From: Iris pallida
Taxonomy: Eukaryota; Streptophyta; Magnoliopsida; Asparagales; Iridaceae
Direction of reading: 5' to 3'
NCBI GenBank assembly: GCA_029216955.1
Contig: JANAVB010003400.1
Coordinates: 13,051,541 to 13,115,540, forward strand
DNA: 64,000 bases
Positions 49,990-58,780 of this stretch are shown here, piece after piece. The first letter of the stretch is position 1, and the number at the start of each line of letters is the position of its first letter. A program made the translations under genes and the position numbers. The notes under the pieces are model-generated. The model searched no databases, had not been told where the DNA came from, and worked only from the letters and a program-made list of their open reading frames with translations.

Positions 49990-51065
49990 AATGGGGGAGA
50001 TTGTTGGCCCATTGGTCATATGGTCAAACTGATTTTAATAATTGATCAAACTCTGTCTCGATATATGAAGCTAGTCAGGAGGTATCGGACTCTTGGACAT
50101 GATCAAGAACAGCTATCTACTCAATTCAAGACCGAAGCTATGTTTGCCTGTTCGAGTCTGTATTTCTTTGAGCAATATATTTTTCATTTTATTGAGTCTA
50201 GGAATACGTTGTACACCGAGTCGTACTGGCAAATAGGCTATTCCAAAATGTTTTCAAAATGTCTTTTAAAATGTCCTTTGTTTTGAAAAACATTCATTTA
50301 AACAAAAGCTTCAAAAATGTTTTCAAAAAGGTTTTCAAAAATCCCTAAAAACTATTTTTAAAAGCCTAACCTAACCCTGACAGAACTCGGCCAGAGTTCG
50401 GTTAGTGGCCGTTTTGATTTTTGAATCCTCTGGAACTTGGTCCTCCTGCAGTTGCGGATTTGACCGAGATTTCCTCATCGAATTCTGCCCAAATTCTGCC
50501 CGAATTCTGTCAGAATATTGTCTTTGGAACTCCTATAAATAGAGAAGGATTTCGATCTTTTTAACTCACTCATTCACTTTCAATCTTCTCTCTATCTAAA
50601 GCTTTCAGTCTTTCAAAGAGTTTTCTTGAGCTTTAAATTTTAGATCCCAAGCCAATTACAATCCTCTAGTCGATTTGCCAGTGCGGTACGGTCTAAAAGT
50701 TTCTGGGAGATTGTAATCAGAAGGCTTGATTGAAGAATACCTCTTCACAATTGAAGTTGGACGAGTTCTTCGTATCAAAGCTCGCGTTGTAGAAGTTGCA
50801 AGGACTTCGTAAGAAAACTTACGGTTTTGCTAATAGTGGATTCAACTGGTAGCAAGAGTTCTACCGACTGGATTAGTCCTCAACAGAGGTAAACCAGTAT
50901 ACATCGCTGTCTTTGCGTTTGCTTTCTTATCTCTATCTTTACATTATTTAGTTGTGATTATTATTCTGTGATCTTACTGCTAACAATTTTTAATTAGCAT
51001 ATTTCCGCTGCCAACTCTATTCACCCCCCCTCTAGAGTATTGTGCTTTACGATTTCGTTCCTAGA
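49990..51065 (+). repeat. Copia-2 polypurine tract and 3' LTR
   Basis: AATGGGGGAGAT (49990-50001) is the polypurine tract that primes plus-strand DNA. The LTR runs 50002-51065 (1064 bp), ending CGTTCCTAGA where the 5' LTR has CGTTCCTACA, followed by the ACCAG duplication. An ORF at 50020-50286 is mirrored in the 5' LTR and is not a gene. Confidence 0.95.
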
Positions 51066-53067
51066 ACCAGCCCCTCCCGAAACTACACAGTTTCGCAGCC
51101 ATACCATCAAAAATCCTGTCAGGAGAGCCTTATCAGACATCTTCTGGGTATCTTAATAAAAGTAATTAAAGGAGTCAGATTGTCTTCCAAATCTGTCACC
51201 CGTGGTTTTTACCCTCTTGGCAGTCGACACCTGGTTCTGTACCTCCTTCCGGGTTCGAGGACTTCGGAGGAAAACCCGGCCTGAGGCGCCTAGCTCAAAA
51301 AGGTAACTATGTCAGGTCTTGGTGTGTGGAAGGTTCCCTTCCGAGCTATCATTCTCCTTCTTCGACATCTGTTGGTATATGCTATGGTGGCATAGCAATT
51401 CCTGGTAAACAGCCACAAAACTCGGGAACCGTCGCTCCAATTCCTCGAATTCTTCATTCGTAGGGGTATACGCTTCAAAAACTTCATCTTCCCAGGGCAG
51501 CTTGGAGACTTCACGCATCTCGTGGAGGGCGAGTCTCATTTCCCCTTCGGGTGTGAAGAAGGTCCCCATGCGATGGTTGTACATCTCAAGAAGAGCCAGG
51601 AACAGTTTCTTGTTTATGGGCAGACCATAACAAGTGCCCCATATGGCATGATAAAGGCCAATCTCGAGTAGGAGATCCTTGTATGTTTGCAAGATCCACG
51701 AGGTCAAGTTGATCCATGAATGGGTGGGGTTCATCCAGTTCAGCAGCGACAGCCGACCAGTAGGGTAGGACCCCTTTTGAGCAATTTGGTTCATAAAAGT
51801 GTCAGCTTGGGAGAACCGAAAGTTCGGACCCTGTACATTTATAAAACTGCCCGAGGCCAACTCCATCACAGAGCGGCTGATCTGTAGCTTGCTTGCAACT
51901 ACCGACCTCGATGTTTATTATAGTAAATATTCCCCACGAACATCCCCTGCTGGCTCAGAGTCAGGGAGTCCGCCATTTTTCTGTCAATCGGCAGCATATT
52001 GAACCAAGACAGCAGGAAATGATGCTCCATCTGAGGAATGTGGATCGCCATCCCGTTGGAAGAAAAACTCCAACTTTCTGAGGTATCTAGAACACTGGGG
52101 TTCTTTACATATAGGGCATCCCCGAAGAGGAATGCGGGTTTCAGATGTGTGCCCCCTAATTTCCCCGAGTTCATCATGCCCGAGAGAAAGAAGAAGGATT
52201 GGTTTCTAATATCCCTCAGCCTGTCCTCAGGTTGATCTTTAGTGATCTGGGCTGACACATAATCGACCACATGGTCAAACCTCACACCCATAGCAGACTG
52301 AGCTTGACCTACCAAAAGCTCCTCCGAAGGATTGATCGGCAACTTCACTGAAAAAAGACGAAAGAAAGAAGTCAGAAGATAGCCAGAGAAAACTACTTAA
52401 TGTTTTCTGAGCTTATGCGGCTCTGTTAGGTGGGTCTTCATGTAGCCCAGTTCATAAGGTGCTTATACGGTCGTGAGACATCTCTCATGCGGCTCAGTCA
52501 TGAGACATCTTTCATGCGGTTCAGCCATGAAGTAACTCTCATGCGGCTCGGTCATGAAGCAACTCTCATGCGGCTCAGTCGTGAGACATCTCTCATACGG
52601 CTCAGTCATGTGACATCTTTTCATGGGGCTCGGCCATGAAGCACCTCCCATGCGGCTCAGTCATGAGACATCTCTCATGCGGCTCGGCCATGAAGCATCC
52701 CTCATGCGGCTCAGTCATGAGACATCTCTCATGCGGCTCGGACATGAAGCATACCCCATGCGGCTCAGTCATGAGGCATTTATGTGGCCCATACGGCACA
52801 GCTTATGCGAATTCATCACACAGAACTTGAACAGTTCAGTGAAGATGAAAAGAGCATCAACTATGCTGAGGCATAATAGAGAAAGGCCTGTGCATAAAAC
52901 ATGCGACATAGCTATTGTGGTTAGGGTTTGAATTCATGCAGTTTCTTTCCAACGCTCTTACCATTAATAGAAGGATGAACGTCGGGATGAATCGAACTTG
53001 CCGTTTTCGACGAGGAGGCAAGTCCTTTGCCCTTCGCTGCAGCACTGGAGGAAGCCTTGGGAGCCAT
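51066..53067 (-). pseudogene. X antisense plant-mobile-domain gene, N-terminal half
   Basis: Minus-strand gene with its own promoter. Exon 1 (53067-52962) begins MAPKASSSAAAKGKGLASSS and ends in HPDVHPSIN plus one base. The donor GTAAGAGC follows, and the acceptor TTTTTTCAG precedes exon 2 at 52347. The split codon becomes GTG, giving VKLPINPSEELLVG. Exon 2 continues with SFFFLSGMMNSGKLGG, LKPAFLFGDALYV and FVGNIYYNK. After a frame break come FSQADTFMNQIAQKGSYP and the mobile-domain core FTPEGEMRLALHEMREVSKL. The frame runs (TSGFLMVWL-like stretch near 51120) into the ACCAG duplication and resumes at 41468. The Z gene at 62568 is its homologue. Confidence 0.75.
52348..52961 (-). repeat. Intron of the X antisense gene, filled by an ATGCGGCTC array
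   Basis: 614 bp phase-1 intron. At 52486-52790 (plus-strand reading) about 11 units of 27 bp alternate between two forms, ATGCGGCTCAGTCATGAGAC and ATGCGGCTCGGCCATGAAGC, making a 54 bp higher-order repeat. The same 27 bp unit occurs in the X LTR (14145-14403). Apparent ORFs on both strands here are repeat artefacts. Confidence 0.85.
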
Positions 53068-53155
53068 GGATGATCGAGAGAAGAGAAGACGACGACTAGG
53101 GCAACAAAAAATTGGAAGAAGGAAAGAAGGACCCTCTCTTCTCAAAAACTACTCG

Positions 53156-53164
53156 TATTTATAG
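53156..53164 (-). promoter_or_regulatory. TATA box of the X antisense gene
   Basis: CTATAAATA on the minus strand, about 90 bp upstream of the ATG at 53067. The Z gene has TATAAGTA at the matching distance. This promoter lies between the antisense gene and the 3' LTR, pointing away from the LTR. Confidence 0.65.
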
Positions 53165-53483
53165 GCTGGCAGAGGCGTGTAAACCGATATACACCTCTTC
53201 GGATTTCGTGCTGCCTAAAGGATAATTGTGACTCTTAGGATTCTATCCCCTTTCATACAAAAGATTGATCCGAATCATCAAAGCAAATAAAAAATTAAAT
53301 GCCGACTCTTGGGATTCTACCCAAAAGTCGGCTTTAAATTATCAAAGTAAATCAAAAACAATTAATGGGATACCTACGTGGCACAAGACCAGTATGCGGC
53401 CAGAAAAGCCTATGCGGCATGAAGAGCTTATGCAGACATACCCATGCTTCTTATTCAAAGTATTTCAATTTACAAATTAAAAA

Positions 53484-53721
53484 CTTTGAAGGGGGACTTG
53501 TAGAAGCATAGAAAAAATAGGAATTTCTATGGGCCCAAAATCAACATAAAACTTCATGCGGCTCAAAACCTGGGGAGTTTCATGCGGCTCAAAGTCCCTG
53601 GGACTTTCATGCGGCTAAGAAAGCTTCATGCGGCTCAGAAAGCTTCATGTGGCTCAGAAAGCTTCATACGGCCTTATGCGGTTCAAAATTAGCCTAAGCA
53701 GCCGTTTCACTTAACAAAATT
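53484..53721 (+). repeat. X polypurine tract and start of the 3' LTR
   Basis: CTTTGAAGGGGGACT (53484-53498) precedes TGTAGAAGCATAG, the LTR start. About 200 bases match the 5' LTR (ATGCGGCTC words, a closing AGCCTAAG near 53690) before Y takes over. The exact breakpoint, somewhere in 53703-53722, is not resolved. The 3' LTR remainder would lie beyond Y and outside the window. Confidence 0.82.
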
Positions 53722-54838
53722 GCCAAACAAAAGTTGGATTTTGAAAATAAAACGAAAAAAAGTACAAGAAGTACAAATTTGATTCTGGGAAAGTATTGCT
53801 ATGGAAGTCTGATCTGTAAATGATCACTTTGTTCCTTGGACCATATGATGATGATGAAGATCACTGCTTGAAGTAAAACAACTTGGAAGAACTAATTCAC
53901 CAGAAAGGTATCGACGCACTTGGGCACTGATGGCGAGGCCGAATGCTTTCCTGCTTTGCTTCACTCTGTTCTGAAAGAAAAGTTGAAGAAGAATGCTCTG
54001 GAGAATCAAAATCTCGAAGTTCTGATCTCTGTATTCTCTCCTGTCTCTCTGTGTGTCTTATGAGAAAAATAAGTCTATTTATAGACTTGGGCTCTGGTGC
54101 GTAAAAACTCAGCAAAAGTTCCGCCTTTACGCTAACAACCGCCACCCATGATCAAAGTCATCCTCTGTATACGTTGACACGTGTCCCATCAATTCAGTAA
54201 GAATAGGATGCACGTACACACGTTCTTCGGGATGTATGGCATAAAAGCCACGTAGGCAAACCACGTTCCAAATTGATCAGAAAGAACAGGGCGTAAAAAT
54301 AGCCTCAATGTACTCTGAGCGTAAAGCAATAGATTGAGCGTAAAGTAGCTTTGACGTAGACTTCCCGCGTAAAGTGGTTGTTAAATAACCCTGAGCGTAA
54401 AAATAGCTCAAATAGACTTTACGCATACGTCAACTGTTGAGCGTAAAAGCTCGTATAGTCCTCGTGCGTAAAAGAAGCCATAGTATGAGCGTAAAGTAGC
54501 TCAATCCACACACTAAACGACAACATTGGTCTCTGTGTAAAGACAAATCTCTTTGAATTCTGTGATATATGCCGTCATTAATATCTTCATGTCAGAGTTT
54601 GCATTAAATGCAAGACTTGACAGCTTTGTCCAGCGTAAAAGAGGCTGCTCTGTCCTTGGCGTAAAACCATGGGTATAAACCCGAGCGTAAAATGATCAGT
54701 CTGCTTAGGCGTAAAGCGATTAGCCTTGTCTCGGGCGTAAAGAGATTAACCGCTCTGCTTAACATAAAACAGATCACTTATGAATGAGATGACCCATCTC
54801 TTTGACTCTTTCTCTGAAGTACTTTTTACGCTCCTACA
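53722..54838 (-). repeat. Y 3' LTR with GCGTAAA words
   Basis: On the minus strand it starts TGTAGGAGCG at 54838, right after the polypurine tract CTTTGAAGGGGGTCT (54853-54839). A TATA box CTATAAATAG is at 54084-54075. The word GCGTAAA (TTTACGC on the other strand) occurs more than 15 times from 54100 to 54830. The inner end near 53722 is set by a TGCCAAAC start (LTR end TTTGGCA) and is uncertain by about 20 bp. Confidence 0.75.
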
Positions 54839-54854
54839 AGACCCCCTTCAAAGT

Positions 54855-55122
54855 TTTTAAATATCTCCAAAATTTGAAACACTTTGAACAGAAGCGTAAA
54901 AGTTGAGATTTGATCAGTCAGCGTAAAATTCAGGATACGCAACAGTCATCCGCGTAAAAGCGGGGATATCCAACAGTTGGTGCAATTTTTAATAGTGTCG
55001 GTCAACACTCAACCGTCACAATAAATTTCTTTCTCGAGACTTTCGAATGCCTTTTCGTTTCTCCGAGTTTACATTAATAATGAGCAGTTTCCAAAGAGGA
55101 ATATGAAGAGTTGGTTTAATTG
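54855..55122. other. Y region between 3' LTR and first antisense ORF
   Basis: Contains three more GCGTAAA words (54894, 54921, 54952) and no ORF. It probably serves as the upstream region of the first plus-strand ORF. Confidence 0.5.
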
Positions 55123-55130
55123 TATAAATA
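55123..55130 (+). promoter_or_regulatory. TATA box of Y antisense ORF 1
   Basis: TATAAATA, about 42 bp before the ATG at 55172. Confidence 0.5.
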
Positions 55131-55171
55131 AGAAGAAATTCTTCACTCTTGTCATTCATCCTCATAGTGAC

Positions 55172-55423
55172 ATGGCGCCAAAGAACGAGATTACTAACAA
55201 AGAGGCTTCGAGCTCCAGGCTTGATTTTGAGCGAGCATGCAACCTTTTAGAGTGTTTTGGAGTAACTCCTGCCGTCTTTAATCGCATTGATGGTGGTCCC
55301 CCAACTGCATACGAAGGGCCAGGAGATGCCGAAGCATTTCTTAATCTGATACGCCGCTCGGGGATTCGCGATATGCACGAACTAGGCGTCTCCCTTCGTC
55401 AGCCCAACGAAGAAGAGAAATAA
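55172..55423 (+). CDS. Y antisense ORF 1, unknown small protein
   Basis: 83 codons, chosen to start at ATG 55172 (MAPKNEITNKEASSSRLDFE) because the TATA box is just upstream; an in-frame ATG 69 bp earlier would overlap it. The start resembles X's MAPKASSSAAAK exon 1. The body has NLLECFGVTPAVFNRIDGG and GPGDAEAFLNLIRRSGIRD, and ends in acidic EEEK. No domain recognised, no signal peptide or membrane segment. Intact, unlike pol. About 320 bp after its 3' end comes a second TATA-driven ORF. Opposite in direction to Y's pol. Confidence 0.5.
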   Translation: MAPKNEITNKEASSSRLDFERACNLLECFGVTPAVFNRIDGGPPTAYEGPGDAEAFLNLIRRSGIRDMHELGVSLRQPNEEEK

Positions 55424-55664
55424 TGATGTTTTTATGTATCGCAAATCTTTAATTTGTAGGGGTCCACTTCTCCCTTTATAAATAAAATTTTGTTGTTAAC
55501 CTCATTTATTGATGCGCACTTGTTTATGCACTTCTTTTGACTGTTTCTATAGTTGTTAATTCCCAAGAAACAAACCAACATGTGGCATCTGTCTTGTGAT
55601 TATGAGAGCTTTTAAATAGGATCTTCCTCCGAAATAGACTCATCCCAACAGTTTCTTCAGCCTT

Positions 55665-55670
55665 TATAAG
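55665..55670 (+). promoter_or_regulatory. TATA box of Y antisense ORF 2
   Basis: TATAAG in CCTTTATAAGTAGCC, about 75 bp before the ATG at 55745. The TATAAGTAG form recurs at the Z antisense promoter. Confidence 0.5.
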
Positions 55671-55744
55671 TAGCCGAGAATGTTTCATATATTCTCGTAC
55701 TCATTCCTCTGAAGATAACTTTCTGTGATGTTGTTCTTCAACAA

Positions 55745-56566
55745 ATGACAATGGCGGAGCTTTCCCACGGCATTCCTTTGTACGCCCAGTCTGATGACGT
55801 GGATTCAACCACTATTAGAGCCAAACCATTCAACTTAAGTGGTAAGTCCGATCGTAAGCAGATATCTGTCTTCGAATTTTTTGTTGAAAACATCTATTCA
55901 TGAGCATAAATTCTTGATGAGCATAAAAAAGAACTTGCTGAAGCACAGGCATAAAAGCCTTGATGAATCACTGGCGTAAAAAGCCTTGCTTAATTACTGG
56001 CGTAAAAGCCTTGCTGAATCACCGGCGTAAAAGCCTTGCTGCATCACCGGCGTAAAAGCCTTGCTGAAGCACTGGCGTAAAAACCTTGCTGAATCACCGG
56101 CGTAAAAGCCTTGCTGAAGCACTGGCGTAAAAAGCCTTGCGGAATCACTGGCGTAAAAGCCTTGCTGAAGCACTGGCGTAAAAAGCCTTGCTGAAGCACT
56201 GGCGTAAAAAGCCTTGCCGAAGCACTGGCGTAAAAAGCCTTGCTGAAGCACTGGAGTAAAAAGCCTTGCTGAATTACTGGCGTAAAAAGCCTTGTGATCT
56301 GTTTTTAGTTAGCGTTTGATACGCATCTGATAATATTTCTGTTTAAAAACACTTCTTCTTTGTTGTTTTCTGCAGAAGTTTGGCTGAGCAGCTTTTCCAG
56401 AACTGGCATTGGCGATTTTGACGCTGTGAGGAGCGTTCTTCTGACATCAACATCAGGGAGCTCATGCGCTTTTGACGCGCAAATCAGACAACTCAGAACT
56501 CTTCGTGAGATAGAAGGTTCTTCCTCTGTTGGTAGGAAGAGCCTTTATACACGGAGAGTTAGATAG
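55745..56566 (+). CDS. Y antisense ORF 2, spliced, unknown small protein
   Basis: Predicted two-exon gene. Exon 1 (55745-55841) begins MTMAELSHGIPLYAQSDDVD and ends one base into a codon. Donor GTAAGT at 55842, acceptor TTTTCTGCAG ending at 56375; exon 2 (56376-56566) continues in phase to TAG, giving about 95 residues. Exon 2 has VWLSSFSRTGIGDFDAVRSV and a basic RKSLYTRRVR tail. The intron is phase 1, like those of X and Z, and the exon 1 GIPLYAQSDDV faintly resembles GVPIFHSDVHP of Z. No domain recognised. Splicing is inferred from consensus sites and frame. Confidence 0.5.
55842..56375 (+). repeat. Intron of Y antisense ORF 2 with GCGTAAA array
   Basis: 534 bp intron. From about 55940 to 56297 there are about 13-14 units of 25-27 bp, each with CTGGCGTAAAAAGCCTTGCT and GAAGCA or GAATCA. 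The GCGTAAA core matches the word scattered through the Y LTR. ORFs on the minus strand here (LRQCFGKAF repeats) are artefacts. Confidence 0.85.
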
Positions 56567-57493
56567 TGGAGTCAACTCTACCCCGAGAAATCGGGTAGTA
56601 GAGTTCCTTTCACGGCAGAACTAGGAATCGTATCCCAATGCTGGATACATTCCTATCTCCTTTGAGAGGCCGTCCTTAATCCACCAGTTGTATTGGCAGC
56701 AACACGCCTTCGGGCTGCCATACTCTGGGGTTCTCCTCTTTTCTGAGAGAGAAGACCAGAGTTTGATTCCTACTGTCCTGGTTGCCACTGGGGCTCAGAC
56801 AGTAAGGAATTGACACCAACAACGAATCCGACAAAGAAGATCCAAAGAAGAAATAGATCTCCATTAGGTTATCGTTGTGTGTATAGAATGAAAATCCTAG
56901 ATATAATAGATTTCCATTGTAAAGAAAAGTCTAAGAAATGTAATAGACTTTTATGGTGATATGAGACTGGAAATGATAATTCTTCTATGCTCAATGATTT
57001 GTATCTATCAGGATGTGATATAGACATGATAGATAATGAAACCTTCTTTTCTGATTTAGAATACACAATACTATCAGAGGTAATATGGACATGACAGTGT
57101 GTGAGAACTCAAAAGAAAATTCAATTAATTTCTATGCAGAGGTCAAAATGGAAAATGATAGATAAGTAGGTAGATTTAGCATTTATCCAAAGGTTATGAA
57201 AACATGATAAATAACGAATCCCACTTTTTAATCAATTGATAGAAGATTTAAAATCCCTCTCCCAAGAGACAAGAAGTCAGCTTAACTAAACCTTGGTAGC
57301 TGGGGAATAAGAAGACATATATTGTGAGCATATACGTCAAAACGGTGGACGAATCAACGTATTTCTTGGGAACAGAAAGGACAATTCAATTCCATAATTA
57401 AATGGATGAACCTGGTAACATGAACGGACGAGTCTTTTCGGAAATGAAATGTCGTTTTCAATTTCAGAGACCAGTTCATTAGTAATCCTCCTC
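56567..57493. other. Y non-coding stretch between antisense ORFs 2 and 3
   Basis: 0.9 kb without a supported gene. Includes ACTCTAC/GTAGAGTT words near 56573-56602 and an AT-rich tail. ORFs seen here are short and without relatives I recognise. Confidence 0.5.
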
Positions 57494-57500
57494 TATAAAT
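57494..57500 (+). promoter_or_regulatory. TATA box of Y antisense ORF 3
   Basis: TATAAAT in CCTCTATAAATATG, 54 bp before the ATG at 57554. Confidence 0.5.
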
Positions 57501-57553
57501 ATGTGAGAATTCTCTGTAATCATTTCATTCTTATTTCTTCTCCTCTATTGGAA

Positions 57554-57847
57554 ATGTCTTTCGAGGATGTACAGCAAAAGAATGAAGTCTTCAGGAACAT
57601 TGAGGACGTCATTGAGACATGCCCTGCTGAGCCAATAGTGACGGGTCCGACCGAACTAGACAACAGTTCTTCTACGCCCAAGCCACCCCAAGACACCTTT
57701 GCTTTCTTAGTAGAGCCAGGAAAAACTCCTGAAGAAGAAGCATTGAGGATGACCGTCTGTAAAATTTTTATGGGTTCAGGAAACGATGCCTTCTATGCAT
57801 TGGCTGACTATGTATTCAATAAGGAAGGGAGTGGCACTCGTCCTTAA
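57554..57847 (+). CDS. Y antisense ORF 3, unknown small acidic protein
   Basis: 97 codons from ATG 57554 (MSFEDVQQKNEVFRNIEDVI) to TAA 57845-57847. The start was chosen for its distance from the TATA box; an in-frame ATG 105 bp upstream precedes the TATA box. Acidic N-terminus, a Pro/Ser/Thr linker (SSSTPKPPQ), then EEEALRMTVCKIFMGSGNDA and a YVFNKEGSGTRP end. No domain recognised. Its 3' end lies 60 bp from the convergent 3' end of Y's pol. Confidence 0.5.
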   Translation: MSFEDVQQKNEVFRNIEDVIETCPAEPIVTGPTELDNSSSTPKPPQDTFAFLVEPGKTPEEEALRMTVCKIFMGSGNDAFYALADYVFNKEGSGTRP

Positions 57848-57907
57848 TCTTTTATCTTGAACAAAAATAATAATAAAAGAAGTTTTATTTTTGTCCTGTC
57901 TTTTTTT

Positions 57908-58780
57908 TTATACATAGTATTTCTTAAGAAATTTGCCATTGATCGGCAGCATGAGTATATCTCCATTGGGTTTTGACAACCGATAGGCACCATTGGAGAA
58001 CACGGACTCAATTACATACGGGCCTTCCCATTTCGCTTGAAATTTCCCTTTGCTTTTGTGAGTCATCACCATTGGTCTCCGAATAGCTAATACAAGCTTG
58101 CCAACTTTGAATACCCTCTCCTTGACTTTACGATTAAAAGTTCGAGATATACGGGCTTGATATAGCTCAATATGTTGTTGTGCTTGAAGACGCTTCTCGT
58201 CCAATCCTTCAAGTTCTTGGAGTCGTAAGCGATCATTATTCTCTGTAGTTAGCTCATTAGCAATAGCAATTCTAAGAGAAGGGATCTGGATTTCTAATGG
58301 GAGGACGGCTTCACATCCATAAACCAGTAAAAATGGTGTAAAACCAGTAGGAGTCCGGACCGTTGTTCGATATGCCCATAAACATTCTCCAAGCTTCTCA
58401 TTCCAATCTTTTTTATTAGAAGAGACAAACTTTTTGAGAAGTTTGATGATCGTTTTGTTGAAGGCTTCAGCTAAACCATTAGCAGCTGGATTATAAGCCG
58501 TAGAAGCCAGATTTTGAATTTGATTTTTGTCACAGAACCGATAAAATGCCTGACTGGCAAATTATGGTCCATTGTCATGAATTATTCGTCGAGGAATCCT
58601 GAAGCGATAAATGACATGATGTTTAATGAAGCTGATTACATTAAATGTTTTCACTTCAGCAAGGGGAACTGCTTCTGCCTACTTCGAAAAGTAATCGATT
58701 ATAGCTAGTATAAACCGATGTCCTTTGACAGAAGGAGGGTTAATAGGACCAATGATGTCCATACCCCAAGCTTCGAAGGG
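57908..58780 (-). pseudogene. Y integrase core and C-terminal domain
   Basis: Minus-strand. The core continues from the zinc finger through a GMDIIGPINPPS-like stretch near 58760, a RRIIHDNGP second-Asp motif near 58570 and an ANGLAEAFNKTIIKL Glu motif near 58470. The C-terminal ORF (57908-58204) has the VGKLVLAIRRPMVMTHKSKGK and WEGPYVIESVFSNGAYRLS segments and ends GKFLKKYYV, almost identical to X. Two or three stops interrupt the core (near 58781, 58680 and 58560). It would insert the cDNA. Confidence 0.85.

Larger units (their letters stand above)
41469..51065 (+). mobile_element. Copia-2: SIRE-type Ty1/copia element with env-like ORF
   Basis: 9.6 kb element with LTRs at 41469-42542 and 50002-51065, flanked by the 5 bp duplication ACCAG (41464-41468, 51066-51070). 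Internal order is PBS, gag, coiled-coil segment, second zinc knuckle, protease, integrase, RT (VYVDDIIFGST), RNase H, an extra env-like ORF, and polypurine tract. The long gag spacer, FGST motif and third ORF are typical of the SIRE/Maximus lineage. LTRs are nearly identical apart from scattered substitutions and 11 bp unit changes, so it is younger than copia-1. Few but clear inactivating changes. Confidence 0.94.
13829..53721 (+). mobile_element. X: very large Tat-lineage Ty3/gypsy retrotransposon
   Basis: A plus-strand element with 5' LTR (13829-14888), PBS, gag, protease, RT, RNase H, a second archaeal-type RNase H, integrase, a spacer, an antisense plant-mobile-domain gene, polypurine tract (53484-53498) and the start of the 3' LTR (53499 on). 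The dual RNase H marks the Tat lineage. Without the two nested copia elements X is about 16 kb up to the point where Y interrupts its 3' LTR. Copia-1 lies in gag and copia-2 in the antisense gene. Stops and frameshifts in gag and pol make it non-autonomous today. Confidence 0.85.

Noticed and set aside
52486..52790. CRISPR-like array
   Set aside because: Units are contiguous and degenerate with no unique spacers, and the context is a plant retrotransposon.
52430..52931. Overlapping ORFs on both strands in the antisense-gene intron
   Set aside because: Same cause: reading through the ATGCGGCTC array.
55994..56251. Minus-strand ORF with LRQCFGKAFYA repeats
   Set aside because: Translation of the GCGTAAA intron array.
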